Below, piece by piece: positions 37,928 to 47,104 of a DNA stretch of 64,000 bases (its first letter is position 1; each line of letters begins with the position of its first letter). This DNA is from JAICTV01 sp035634055 (GTDB lineage: Bacteria; Planctomycetota; Phycisphaerae; Tepidisphaerales; Tepidisphaeraceae). The DNA lies in contig DASQDR010000225.1 in the NCBI GenBank assembly GCA_035634055.1, forward strand, positions 25,834 through 89,833, in the 5' to 3' direction. The position numbers and the translations under genes are program-made. The notes under the pieces are model-generated. The model saw only the letters and a list, made by a program, of their open reading frames with translations. It did not search any database and was not told where the DNA came from.

Positions 37928-38974
37928 ATGATGACCAACGTTCTCGCACAGTTTTCCAGTTCCGGCCCCGACGGCTCGAACGGCCTGTGGTGGTTTCTCA
38001 CCATCATCGTGCTGGTCGTGCTGCTGGTGATCTTCGGGGTGCTGTTCCAGTTCCTCGGACTTTACGTCCGCGCGCTGGTCAGCGGCGCCCGCGTCGGGCT
38101 GCTCGACCTGGTCGGCATGCGGCTTCGAAAGGTCAACGCGCTGGCGATCGTCAACAGCCGCATCCAGGCGAGCCGCGCCGGCATCAACGTCAGCACGCCG
38201 GAGATGGAGAGCCACGTGCTCGCCGGCGGCGACATCATCCGCGTCATCAACGCCATGATCGCCGCCAACAAGGCAAACATCGACCTGCCCTGGAAGACCG
38301 CCACCGCGATCGACCTTGCCGGGCGCGACATCCTCGACGCGGTGCAGACCAGCGTGAACCCGAAGGTGATCGACGTCCCCAACCCCGCGCTCGGCCGCAT
38401 GACGATCGACGCGGTGGCGAAGAACGGCGTGCAGCTCAAGGTGAAGGCGCGCGTCACCGTGCGGACCAACATCAAGAGCCTGGTCGGCGGCGCAACCGAG
38501 GAGACGATCATCGCGCGCGTCGGCGAGGGCATCGTCACCGCCATCGGCTCGGCGGTCGACCACAAGGACGTGTTGGAGAACCCGGACCACATCTCCAAGG
38601 CGGTGCTGCACAAGGGCCTGGACGCGAACACGGCGTTCGAGATCCTCTCGATTGACATCGCCGACATCGACGTCGGCGAGAACATCGGCGCCAAGCTGGC
38701 GGCGGACCAGGCGGGATCGGACCTGCGCCGCTTCCAGGCCGAGGCCGAGCAGCGCCGCGCCATGGCCGTCGCCCACGAGCAGGAAAACATCGCCAAGCAG
38801 GCGGAGAACCGCGCCGCGGTGGTGCTCGCGGAGGCGGAGGTTCCCCGAGCCATCGCCGAGGCCTTTCGCCAGGGCCACCTCGGCGTCATGGACTACTACC
38901 GCCTGAAGAACGTCCAGGCCGACACGACCATGCGCGAAGCCATCGCCAGCCCGGGCGATGGGGCGAAAACGTAA
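37928..38974 (+). CDS. floA: Flotillin-like protein FloA
   Basis: 348 residues. One membrane hairpin near the N-terminus ([23 protein letters not shown]), then a SPFH/band-7 domain with FloA signatures: [26 protein letters not shown]-like [22 protein letters not shown], and a coiled-coil end ([21 protein letters not shown]). FloA organises membrane microdomains. AAGGGACGCAAC precedes the ATG. The nfeD genes upstream on the same strand are the usual companions. Confidence 0.95.
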   Translation: MMTNVLAQFSSSGPDGSNGLWWFLTIIVLVVLLVIFGVLFQFLGLYVRALVSGARVGLLDLVGMRLRKVNALAIVNSRIQASRAGINVSTPEMESHVLAGGDIIRVINAMIAANKANIDLPWKTATAIDLAGRDILDAVQTSVNPKVIDVPNPALGRMTIDAVAKNGVQLKVKARVTVRTNIKSLVGGATEETIIARVGEGIVTAIGSAVDHKDVLENPDHISKAVLHKGLDANTAFEILSIDIADIDVGENIGAKLAADQAGSDLRRFQAEAEQRRAMAVAHEQENIAKQAENRAAVVLAEAEVPRAIAEAFRQGHLGVMDYYRLKNVQADTTMREAIASPGDGAKT

Positions 38975-39033
38975 AGGCAGATGTCTGAACCAAGAACGCG
39001 AGTGACGATGCGAGCTGATTTCTCCTTTTGAGG

Positions 39034-39082
39034 CATTCAGGTTTGTTTCGACATTCGTGCTTTCTCCATTCGTGCTTCTCAG
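39034..39082 (-). repeat. AAGCACGAA intergenic repeat, copy D
   Basis: On the minus strand it reads GAAGCACGAATGGAGAAAGCACGAATGTCGAAACAAAC (given here in full as two blocks: GAAGCACGAATGG, AGAAAGCACGAATG). It sits between floA and the next gene. Confidence 0.6.
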
Positions 39083-39123
39083 CGATCCGCCCGCTTTGAG
39101 CGCGCCTTCATCTGGAGTCCCCC

Positions 39124-39714
39124 TTGGGTGGTTTCATCGTCTTCGTCATCATCCTGATCGTGATCTGGACGCTGAGCGGGATCGCGAACTGGGTGAGCAA
39201 GCAGCAGGAGCAGGAGCGGCGGCGCCGGCTGCGCGAGCAGATGGCGCGCGCCGGGCTGGCGCCGCCGGAGACGCTGACGGCGCAGCGCCCGCCGAGTCGT
39301 CGCCGCCCATCCGCCGATGCGCCGGCCGCGGGGTTCCGCGGTGCTGCTGGTCCGCAGCAGTCGGCGCGACGGACATCGCCCCAGCGGCCGCCGCAGGTCC
39401 CGGCGCAGCGGGCGCAGGCGGCGCCGCAGAAGCAGAAGCAGCGCGGCCGGCGGCAGCAGGCGACGCCGCTCCCCCCGCCGCCGCTGCCGGCGCTGGCGTT
39501 CGCCGACCAGCAGGTCGCAGCGCCGATGCCGCCGTCACCGATCCTTCAGCCCATCTCGCCTGCCCGTCCCGCGCGGGCGACCGGCGGTCGAAGGGCCGAC
39601 GCGCCGTCCCTTTCCCGCTGGCTCCAGCCCGGCACCCTGCGGCAGCAGTTCATCCTGACCGAGATCTTCCAGCCTCCCCTGGCCCTGCGCGAGCAGCAAC
39701 GCAGCGGCGTCTAA
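39124..39714 (+). CDS. Membrane-anchored basic, Pro/Gln-rich protein
   Basis: 196 residues from a TTG start with TGGAG at the right distance. One N-terminal membrane helix (GGFIVFVIILIVIWTLSGIANWV) is followed by a charged helix (KQQEQERRRRLREQMARAG), a long low-complexity region of Arg/Pro/Gln/Ala, and a distinct C-terminus (LRQQFILTEIFQPPLALRE). Such proteins often follow floA in Planctomycetota, to my recollection, but the function is unknown. It may be in the FloA transcript, 149 bases downstream of it with a repeat between. Confidence 0.7.
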   Translation: MGGFIVFVIILIVIWTLSGIANWVSKQQEQERRRRLREQMARAGLAPPETLTAQRPPSRRRPSADAPAAGFRGAAGPQQSARRTSPQRPPQVPAQRAQAAPQKQKQRGRRQQATPLPPPPLPALAFADQQVAAPMPPSPILQPISPARPARATGGRRADAPSLSRWLQPGTLRQQFILTEIFQPPLALREQQRSGV

Positions 39715-39766
39715 TGGGGCAAACACGTGCCCGCCGGAGCGCGGGCGGCGACCCGAGGTGAGAGGT

Positions 39767-39787
39767 GCGCGAGGCAAGCCTCGCCCC
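39767..39787 (+). repeat. Palindromic 'GCGAGGCAAGCCTCGC' repeat
   Basis: It is a third copy of the small palindrome seen at 15776-15840. It lies between the convergent 39124-39714 and phosphofructokinase genes. Confidence 0.5.
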
Positions 39788-39806
39788 TTGGGCGTGGCGC
39801 ATCGCG

Positions 39807-41030
39807 CTACCGCCGTGCCTTCGCCGGCGACGCCTTCCTGATCTTCAGCGACGCGTAACGCGGCAGCTCCCCCACCAGCGGCGCGGCGTAGTTGAGGAAC
39901 GCCTTGGTCACGAACAAATTCTTGTCGTCGATGTACTTGTCGGCCATCGGGCGGGCATTGATGGCGACCTGCTTCAGCGGGATCGTGCCGAAGCGGCTGG
40001 AGTAGCGCGGTCCCTTGTTCCGCTCGATGGTGACCATCACGCCGCTCACGCCGGCGCCGGCCAGCCGCGCCGCCTCGACGCCGGCGCCGTACGCCTCGTC
40101 GTAATCCAGCTTCACCGCGCGGTCGCCGGCGGACATCTGGAGGCTCTCGGTCACCTGGAACTCGCCGCGCCACCCGAACGCGCTGGCGAGCATGCGGTGC
40201 AGCATCATCGCCGCGCTGGTTCCGCCCATCGCGCCGAACTCGACGTTGCTGAACTTGTCGGTCACCTTGCTGGCGCTGACCGGGGTGCCGTCGGCGTAGC
40301 TGATCCCTTCGCCGCAGACGACGCTGACGAAGCCGAACCGCGCGTGCGCGCGCTCCGCGGCGTCGAGGAACTTCTGCTGCTCGAACGGGCGCTCGGGGAC
40401 GAGGATGATGTGCGGCGGGTCCTCCGGCCGGCGCTTTGCCAGCGCCGCCGCCGCCGGCAGCCACCCCGCGCTGCGGCCGACCGTCTGAAACACCGTGAAC
40501 GGATCGACGCGCTGCATGTCCCGCGCAAGCAAACCGCCCTGCTGCACGCTCAGCGCCACGTATCGCGCGGCGCTGGGGTAGCCCGGCGTGTGATCGACGC
40601 CGAACAGGTCGTTGTCCACCGTCTTGGGCACGCCGACGCCGATCATCTCGTAGCCGACGCTGTTGGCGTGCTCGACAATCCGGTGGATCGTGTCCATCGT
40701 GTCATTGCCGCCGATCATGAACAGGTAGCGCACGTCGTACTTCCGGAGCTGCGCCAGGATCGGCTCGAAGTCCGGGTCCTTCAGCTTGTGACGCGACGAG
40801 CCCAGGGCTGACGATGGCGTGGTGCGCAGCGCCTTGAGCGTCTGGGGATCCTCGGCTGAGAGGTCGAGCAGGAAATCGCCGAGCACGCCCTCGATGCCGA
40901 AGCGCATGCCGAAGACGCGGCCGATGTTCTTCATCTTTCGCGCACCGTCGACCACTCCGACGAGGCTGGAATTGATCACGGCCGTCGGCCCGCCGGACTG
41001 TCCGACCAGCGCGTTGCCCTTGAGCTGCAT
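39807..41030 (-). CDS. Phosphofructokinase, probably pyrophosphate-dependent
   Basis: 407 residues, PFK family, from ATG 41030 with a GAGAGG site before it. Substrate-binding GQSGGPTAVINSSL is at the N-terminus. Two positions separate ATP- from PPi-using enzymes: here the glycine loop reads GGND (107-110) with D at the position that is Gly in ATP enzymes, and the next motif is PKTVDND (K136) rather than PGTVDND. Both favour PPi as phosphate donor. The Asn at 109, where nearly all PFKs have Asp, is odd. It acts in glycolysis, converting fructose 6-phosphate to the bisphosphate. It is divergent from the next gene (84 bases). Confidence 0.9.
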   Translation of the reverse strand: MQLKGNALVGQSGGPTAVINSSLVGVVDGARKMKNIGRVFGMRFGIEGVLGDFLLDLSAEDPQTLKALRTTPSSALGSSRHKLKDPDFEPILAQLRKYDVRYLFMIGGNDTMDTIHRIVEHANSVGYEMIGVGVPKTVDNDLFGVDHTPGYPSAARYVALSVQQGGLLARDMQRVDPFTVFQTVGRSAGWLPAAAALAKRRPEDPPHIILVPERPFEQQKFLDAAERAHARFGFVSVVCGEGISYADGTPVSASKVTDKFSNVEFGAMGGTSAAMMLHRMLASAFGWRGEFQVTESLQMSAGDRAVKLDYDEAYGAGVEAARLAGAGVSGVMVTIERNKGPRYSSRFGTIPLKQVAINARPMADKYIDDKNLFVTKAFLNYAAPLVGELPRYASLKIRKASPAKARR

Positions 41031-41114
41031 GTTGCTGCCTCTCCCGTTGAGTTGACGCTCCCGCGGCCCGGCGGGTAGGGTGAAATAGCGGTCGAACCTG
41101 CCCGAATCAAGCCA

Positions 41115-41891
41115 ATGGAATCCAAGCACATCCTCTACTGCGGCGACACCTCCCTGACCGGCGCGGCCGCCTACCTCGCGGGGTTGATGACGCGGTTCGG
41201 GCTCGGGTTTGAGTACGTCCCGAGCGACCGCCCGTTGACGCTCGACCAGGCGCGGCGGCCGGGGCGCAAGTTGTTCGTCGTCAGCGACTACCCTTCGAGC
41301 CACATGGCGCCGGCCGTGCAGGGAGCGCTGCTCGAGCAGGTCGTCGCCGGCGCGGGGCTGTTGATGATCGGCGGGTGGGAATCGTTCCACGGCCACGGCG
41401 GCAACTGGGACGGCACGCCCGTCGCCGCCGCCCTGCCGGTGGAGATCCAGGCGGAGGACGACCGCATCAACTGCGACCAGCCCGCCCTGCTGATCCGCGC
41501 CGAGGAGCACGAGATCGTCGCCGAGCTGCCGTGGAGCGTCCGCCCGCCGACGGTCGGGGGGTTCAACCGCGTCAGCGTCAAGCCCGGGTCGGCCACGATC
41601 CTGCTCGTGCAGCAGTTCCAGGCGGTCTTCGAGGGCGGGCGGTTCAACTTTGTCCCGCAGCAGCAGCACCCGATGCTGGTGCTGGGCGCCCACGGCGCGG
41701 GGCGAACGGCGGCGCTGATGACCGACCTCGCCCCGCACTGGGTTGGCGGCCTGGTGGACTGGGGGGATGACGAGCGCGTCACGGCGCAAGCCCCCGGCGG
41801 CGCGGCCGTTGAGGTCGGCAACTTTTATGCGCAGCTCGTCGTCAACCTGCTGGCATGGACCGGGAAATTCCACGGCCAGCGCGTGGACTGA
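41115..41891 (+). CDS. Class I glutamine-amidotransferase-like protein
   Basis: 258 residues. An alpha/beta fold like DUF1355/GATase1-like proteins: ILYCGDTSLTGAAAYLAGL, LFVVSDYPSS, LLMIGGWESFHGHGG and the C-terminal QQHPMLVLGAHGAGRTAALMTDLAPHW. The usual nucleophile cysteine motif (GxCxG) is not present; GGWESFHG takes its place, as in other members of this subfamily, so it is probably not an amide-transferring enzyme. The function is unknown. The next gene (PIG-L) starts 45 bases downstream, so a joint role is likely. Confidence 0.75.
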   Translation: MESKHILYCGDTSLTGAAAYLAGLMTRFGLGFEYVPSDRPLTLDQARRPGRKLFVVSDYPSSHMAPAVQGALLEQVVAGAGLLMIGGWESFHGHGGNWDGTPVAAALPVEIQAEDDRINCDQPALLIRAEEHEIVAELPWSVRPPTVGGFNRVSVKPGSATILLVQQFQAVFEGGRFNFVPQQQHPMLVLGAHGAGRTAALMTDLAPHWVGGLVDWGDDERVTAQAPGGAAVEVGNFYAQLVVNLLAWTGKFHGQRVD

Positions 41892-41936
41892 TCGGCGCAC
41901 TGGAACGGCCGACGCGCCGCGCGTAGAACCTATCGC

Positions 41937-42761
41937 ATGCCCGACGCCTTCTCCTACACCCGCCTCCAGGACGGCAACAAGCTACGGATTGCCACGCTGA
42001 AGGAGGCGATCGGCGTCGCCGCGGAAGTGCGCGAGACCTGGCTCTTCGTCAGTCCGCACGACGACGATCTGGTCATCGGCGCGGGACTCTGGATGCAGGC
42101 GGCGGTGCGGGCGGGCGTGGACGTGCAGGTGCTGGTCGTCACCGATGGGCGCATGGGCTACTGCACGCTGGACCAGCGCGACACGATCAGCGACGTCCGG
42201 CGCCGCGAGACGTACGAGTCGTTCGAGATCCTTGGCGTCGGCCCGAAGCAGATTGCCTGGTTCGGCTACCCCGACGCCGGCCTGTACACGCTCCAGGGTC
42301 GGCGCAGGCAGCGGGCGGACGACGAGGCGCCGGCGATCGAGGGGTTTGTCGGGCTGTCGAATGCCTTCACCTATCACCTTCGCCGGACGCGCGCTGCGCG
42401 CGTGTTCGTGCCGACGGCGGCGGACCTGCACCCCGATCACCAGATCGTCAACAACGAGCTGATGATCTCCCTCTTCCACGCCGCCGGCGCCATCTGGCCG
42501 GAGCTGGGCGCGCCGCTGGCGGACGTGCCGAAGGTGTACGAGCTGGCCATCTACTGCGACTTCCCGCAGCCGCCGCAGCTCCAGCTGCGTGCGAGTACCG
42601 AGGTGTTCGAGAAGAAGCTCCAGGGCATCCTTGCCTACCGCTCGCAGTTGCAGATCGCCCGGCTGGTCGAGATCACCCGAACCGCGGGCCCGCTGGAGTA
42701 CCTGCGCGAGCTGAACTTTCGGTTCTACTCTCCGGCCAGCCACGCGGCCCGCTTCGCGTGA
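41937..42761 (+). CDS. PIG-L family (LmbE-like) deacetylase
   Basis: 274 residues. LFVSPHDDDLVIGAG carries the zinc-binding His and Asp pair and the catalytic Asp. DVRRRETYESFEILGVGP and FVPTAADLHPDHQIVNN complete the metal site. These zinc hydrolases remove acetyl groups from N-acetylglucosamine-type sugars, for example in mycothiol- or bacillithiol-like or lipid-linked pathways. Its pairing with the amidotransferase-like gene is seen, but the pathway is not identifiable here. Confidence 0.9.
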   Translation: MPDAFSYTRLQDGNKLRIATLKEAIGVAAEVRETWLFVSPHDDDLVIGAGLWMQAAVRAGVDVQVLVVTDGRMGYCTLDQRDTISDVRRRETYESFEILGVGPKQIAWFGYPDAGLYTLQGRRRQRADDEAPAIEGFVGLSNAFTYHLRRTRAARVFVPTAADLHPDHQIVNNELMISLFHAAGAIWPELGAPLADVPKVYELAIYCDFPQPPQLQLRASTEVFEKKLQGILAYRSQLQIARLVEITRTAGPLEYLRELNFRFYSPASHAARFA

Positions 42762-42952
42762 AGGTGCCGGTAGCCGCAGGGGAAACAAACCCGCCGCAAC
42801 GAGCGGCGCGGGCGCCGGCGATGTCACGGCCTTGCGCGCGTCCGTGATGTAGGTGGCTCCGCTGACTCGACTTCGACTGCGATCCCTCCGCCGCGGACGT
42901 CGAGAAGCTGGGGAAGATGAAATCTTTCTTAGCGGCCACGACACCCTCGGGA

Positions 42953-42958
42953 TAGAAT
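42953..42958 (+). promoter_or_regulatory. Possible -10 element for the RTX-type gene
   Basis: TAGAAT lies about 100 bp upstream of the 43061 start, with a short stem (CCGGAAGCGTTTCCGG) and an AGGAGGGG sequence downstream of it. No good -35 is visible. The AGGAGGGG is 60 bases from the ATG and is not its ribosome site. Confidence 0.25.
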
Positions 42959-43060
42959 TGGCCGGCCGGAAGCGTTTCCGGCCCATCACTTTCAGGAGGG
43001 GTGCGGGCCAGCGCGGTGCGTTGTCGAGACGACTCTGCGCCAACAACCGCACTTTGACCA

Positions 43061-46000
43061 ATGGCTCGTTCCGATCGTCGCCGCCGTCAGTGCGCCCTTT
43101 CTTCCGCTTGTGCGCAGATCGACCTGCTGGAGTCGCGCCGGCTGCTCGCCAGCGCCGCCGTCCAGTCGGGCGTGCTCACCATCAACGGTGACGGCACCAA
43201 CGACGCCGTCACCGTCGCCCCCGCCGCGGGCGGGCAGGTGACGGTCAGCATCAACGGCGGCAGTTCCTCCTTCTCCGCCGCCGCGTTCACCTCCATCCTG
43301 GTCAACGCCAACGCCGGCAACGACAACGTCACGATCCACTCCGCCATCACCAAGCCCGCCACGCTAAAGGGCGGCGCGGGGAACGACTCGCTCACCGGCG
43401 GCGGCGGCAACGACCTGATCGACGGCGGGACCGGCGGCGACACGATCAAGGGCGGCGGCGGCAGCGATACCGCCGATTACTCCGGCCGCACCAACGCCGT
43501 CACCGTCGGCGTCGGCTCGCTGGCGGACGACGGCGAGGCCAATGAGAAGGACAATGTCGCCGTCGACGTGGAGACCATCCTCGGCGGCAGCGGCAACGAC
43601 AACCTCAAGGGCGGCGGCGCTAACAACCGCCTCGTCGGCAACGGCGGCAACGACACCCTGCAGGGGCTTGGTGGCAACGACACGCTCGATGGCGGCGCGG
43701 GAACGGATTCGCTCGTCGGCGGCGACGGCACCGACACCGCCATCAACTCCGCCGGCGACACCCTCGTCGGCATCGAGAACCCGCCGCCCGGCGGCGGCGG
43801 CGGCGGCGAGATCACCATCACCTTCGATGGCATCCTCAAGGTCACCGGCACCGACGGCGCCGACGTCATCTCCATGACCCAACCGGCCGGCGGCGGGAAC
43901 TTCACCGTCAAGGTGAACTCCCTCACCCGCGTCATCGGTCCCAACGACTTCAGCGCCGCACAGTTCGACGCCCGCGGCGGCAACGACAGCGTCACCGTCG
44001 CCAGTCCCAGCTTCATGCCCGTCACCATGCTCGGCGGCACGGGCAACGACTCGCTCACCGGCGGCGCGGGCGATGAGTTCATCGACGGCGGTCTCGGCGC
44101 CGACATCATCAAGGGCGGCGCCGGCATCGACACCGTCAACTACAGCGGCCGCACGAACGCCGTGCAGGTCGGCCCCGGCACGATCGCCGACGACGGCGAA
44201 GCGAACGAGAAGGACAACGTCGCCCCCGACATCGAGAACATCAACGGCGGCGCGGGCAACGATACGCTCAAGGGCACCGGCGCCGGCAACACGATCTCCG
44301 GCGGTGGCGGGAACGATTCTATCGTCGGCAACGCCGGCAATGATTTTCTCCTGGCCGGCGAGGGCAACGACACGGTCTACGGCGGTGAGGGCAACGACGA
44401 GATCGACCTCGGCTCGGGCGACGACTACGCCGACGCCTTCATCGGCAACGACACGATCCGTGGGCAGGCGGGCAACGACACGATCAACGGGCACGCCGGC
44501 AGCGACCAGGTCCACGGCGGCGCCGGCAGCGACAACCTCCACGGTGGCGACGACAACGACACCCTCGACGGCGGCGAGAACGCCGACACCCTCAACGGCG
44601 GCCAGGGCACCGACGCCGCCGTCAACACCGCGGGCGACACGCTGATCAGCATCGAGGTCGGCGGCGGCGGCGGACCCGCTCCGGGCGCGGTTCTCAGCGG
44701 CGGCGTCCTCACCGTTACCGGCAGCGCGGCGGCGGACTCCATCCAGATCGTCGAAGAGGGCACCGGCTCGCTCATCGCGATCGTCAACGGCAACGAGACC
44801 TTCTTCGCTGCCTCCAGCGTGAAGAGCGTCGTCATCAACGCCCTCCAGGGCAACGACGGCATCTCCGTCGAGTTCAGCAACGGCGGGCCGACCGGGAACA
44901 ACGGGTTTTACACGATTCCCACGACCGTCAACGGCGGCGACGGTAACGACGAGCTCTCGCTCTACGCTGCCTCCGCCAAGTTCGTCGGCGGCTCGGGCGA
45001 CGACGGCGTGGGCCTCAACGGCGGCGCCGCCGCCGACTTTGACGGCGGCATCGGCATCGATACCTACACCGACCACTTCTACAACATCTCCTACGGCTAC
45101 GCCCTGCCTCCCTCAGTCGAGAACGCCAGCATCCAGAGCGGCAGCCTGACCGGCAACGCGTTGAACAACGTCCTCACTCTCCACATCTCCGGTGACATCG
45201 ACGGCGGCGGCGGGAACGACCTGATCACCAGCGGCACGGAAGACTTCTTCTCCAGCGCCCTTCACGGCGGAGAAGGGAACGACACCATCATCTGCCACGG
45301 CGCCAACGACACCGTCGACGGCGGCGGCGGCAATGACCTGATCCTTGCCCGTTACAGCGGCGGCGACGCCTTCCACGGCGGCGCCGGCAACGACACCATT
45401 GACTTCTCCAACCGCACCGAGGGCCTCACCCTCCGCATCGGCGTGCTCGCCGCCGACGATCAGGACTTCATCGACAGCGACGTTGAGAACATCATCGGCG
45501 GCAGCGGCAACGACCACATCGTCGGCAGCGACCAGCCCAACCTGCTCATGGGCGGTGGCGGCAACGACACCCTCAGCGGCGGCGGCGGCAGCGACACGCT
45601 CAACGGCGGCGACGGCACCGATACCGGCGTCAACGTCGCCGGCGACGCCCTCATCAGCATCGAGAACACCAGCGGCGGCGGCGGCCCCGGGCAGCCTAAC
45701 ACTGCCCTCATCACGGCCGCACGCACGCTCCTCGTCACTGGCACCGCCGGCGCCGACGCCGTCTTCACCACCCAGTTCTTCACCGGCAGCGACCCGCACT
45801 ACCAGGTGAAGCTCAACGGCCAGACCTTCGACTTCGACACCGACGACTTCGACAACATCCTCATTCACCTGCTGGGTGGGAACGACACCATCGAGCTCAG
45901 CTCCATCACGCTCCTGAGCCAGTTCCAGCGCCCCGCCACGCTAAATGTCGGCGCCGGCGATGACGAGATCCGCTTCCTCGCCACGGGCGGCGTTGGCACC

Positions 46001-46684
46001 GTGATCGGCGAGGGCGGCAACGACACGCTCCTGGTCGACAGCGACGGAGGCATCCCCTTCTTCGAGGGTGGCGCGGGCACCGACTCCTTCAGGATTAGCA
46101 ATTCCGACGTGCAGTTCCTCGACATGGCGGTCACCATGCCGGGCGTCGAGAACGCCCAATTGTCGACGGGCAAACTGATCGGCAACGCGCTCAACAACGT
46201 GCTGGCGATCGACCAGCTTGGCGGGACGATCATGGGCATGGACGGCAACGACCTGCTCGTCGGCCCCGGCGAGTCCGCCGCCACGCTGGACGGCGGCAAC
46301 GGCAACGACACGCTCCGCGGCGGCGAGGCCGGGGACCTGCTGCGGGGCGGCGGCGGCAACGACACCGTCGACTACTCCGCGCGTACCGCCAACCTCACCA
46401 TCGGCGTCGGCACCCTGGCCGACGACGGCGAGGCCGGCGAGGGGGACAACGTCTACCTCGACATCGAGACTATCCTCGGCGGCAGCGGCAACGACTCGAT
46501 CAAGGGCGGCGACGCGAACAACCTCCTGGTGGGCAACGGCGGCAACGACACCCTGCGCGGCAACTACGGCAACGACACCCTCAGCGGCAACGCCGGCACC
46601 GATCTCCTCAACGGCGAGGGCGGCTCCGACACGGCCACCAACAGCGCGGGAGATATTCTCGTCAGCATCGAAGCCACGGCGTGA
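43061..46684 (+). CDS. Large RTX-type calcium-binding repeat protein with LEPR-like N-terminus
   Basis: 1207 residues. The N-terminus has a basic stretch and then IDLLESRRLLASA (residues 21-33), a variant LEPR-xLL motif. The body consists of hemolysin-type nonapeptides (GGxGxDxLx) in several blocks, e.g. from residue about 104 (GGAGNDSLTGGGGNDLIDGG). A larger unit containing 'D-Y/F-S-x-R-T-x-x-L/V-T/Q-x-G-x-G/L-x-L/I-A-D-D' recurs four times (about 140, 358, 780, 1105). Such repeats form calcium-stabilised parallel beta-rolls; the protein is probably exported and surface-bound. A TGA three bases before the codon preceding the ATG fixes the start, although no ribosome-binding site is seen. It has no catalytic domain and no typical type I secretion C-terminus. 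Confidence 0.9.
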   Translation: MARSDRRRRQCALSSACAQIDLLESRRLLASAAVQSGVLTINGDGTNDAVTVAPAAGGQVTVSINGGSSSFSAAAFTSILVNANAGNDNVTIHSAITKPATLKGGAGNDSLTGGGGNDLIDGGTGGDTIKGGGGSDTADYSGRTNAVTVGVGSLADDGEANEKDNVAVDVETILGGSGNDNLKGGGANNRLVGNGGNDTLQGLGGNDTLDGGAGTDSLVGGDGTDTAINSAGDTLVGIENPPPGGGGGGEITITFDGILKVTGTDGADVISMTQPAGGGNFTVKVNSLTRVIGPNDFSAAQFDARGGNDSVTVASPSFMPVTMLGGTGNDSLTGGAGDEFIDGGLGADIIKGGAGIDTVNYSGRTNAVQVGPGTIADDGEANEKDNVAPDIENINGGAGNDTLKGTGAGNTISGGGGNDSIVGNAGNDFLLAGEGNDTVYGGEGNDEIDLGSGDDYADAFIGNDTIRGQAGNDTINGHAGSDQVHGGAGSDNLHGGDDNDTLDGGENADTLNGGQGTDAAVNTAGDTLISIEVGGGGGPAPGAVLSGGVLTVTGSAAADSIQIVEEGTGSLIAIVNGNETFFAASSVKSVVINALQGNDGISVEFSNGGPTGNNGFYTIPTTVNGGDGNDELSLYAASAKFVGGSGDDGVGLNGGAAADFDGGIGIDTYTDHFYNISYGYALPPSVENASIQSGSLTGNALNNVLTLHISGDIDGGGGNDLITSGTEDFFSSALHGGEGNDTIICHGANDTVDGGGGNDLILARYSGGDAFHGGAGNDTIDFSNRTEGLTLRIGVLAADDQDFIDSDVENIIGGSGNDHIVGSDQPNLLMGGGGNDTLSGGGGSDTLNGGDGTDTGVNVAGDALISIENTSGGGGPGQPNTALITAARTLLVTGTAGADAVFTTQFFTGSDPHYQVKLNGQTFDFDTDDFDNILIHLLGGNDTIELSSITLLSQFQRPATLNVGAGDDEIRFLATGGVGTVIGEGGNDTLLVDSDGGIPFFEGGAGTDSFRISNSDVQFLDMAVTMPGVENAQLSTGKLIGNALNNVLAIDQLGGTIMGMDGNDLLVGPGESAATLDGGNGNDTLRGGEAGDLLRGGGGNDTVDYSARTANLTIGVGTLADDGEAGEGDNVYLDIETILGGSGNDSIKGGDANNLLVGNGGNDTLRGNYGNDTLSGNAGTDLLNGEGGSDTATNSAGDILVSIEATA

Positions 46685-46768
46685 TCAGCCAGCACGGCAG
46701 GGCGCGAACCGTAGCGTGCGGCGCGCAAGGCTCGTGCGGCAGGTGCGGCGGGTGAGGAGGAACCGCGT

Positions 46769-46969
46769 TCAATCGGTCGTCAGCGGGTCGTGGCGTGGCG
46801 GAGCTTCGGAGGGATCTTCGCGATCGACCACGGGCACCTGGTACTTCCCGTCGAGCCATCGGCCGAGGTCGATCAACTTGCAGCGGTCGGAGCAGAACGG
46901 GAAGTACTTTGGCAGCGGCCCGTCCGCGGGAGGCTCAAAGACCGGCTTCTTGCAGGTGGGGCACCGCAT
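46769..46969 (-). CDS. yacG: DNA gyrase inhibitor-type zinc protein YacG
   Basis: 66 residues. CPTCKKPV and FCSDRCKLIDLGRW form the four-cysteine zinc knuckle (C3, C6, C26, C30) and the DLGRWLDGKY strand that bind GyrB in E. coli YacG. The C-terminal tail is Pro/Asp-rich. It is convergent with the RTX gene, 84 bases apart, and lies at the end of the chaperone block on the minus strand. Confidence 0.9.
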   Translation of the reverse strand: MRCPTCKKPVFEPPADGPLPKYFPFCSDRCKLIDLGRWLDGKYQVPVVDREDPSEAPPRHDPLTTD

Positions 46970-47104
46970 CGCTGAAAGATTCTAGGCAGCCGGCCCGGAC
47001 GCGGTCATGCGGCGGCCGCGCCTCGCGCTTAAGTGCGACTTGCAGTGCGCGCCTTCGTCGCCTCCGGGGCAGGTTCGCGCGAGAGGAACAGGTTCCGGTC
47101 CGCG

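Noticed and set aside
43364..45076. Long minus-strand open frame inside the RTX-type gene
   Set aside because: It is an artefact of the repeated GGxGxD codons read backwards, with Val/Ala/Asp composition and no ribosome site.
43370..46650. Short tandem DNA repeats that could be taken for a CRISPR array
   Set aside because: They are in-frame RTX nonapeptide codons with a 9-residue period and no unique spacers.
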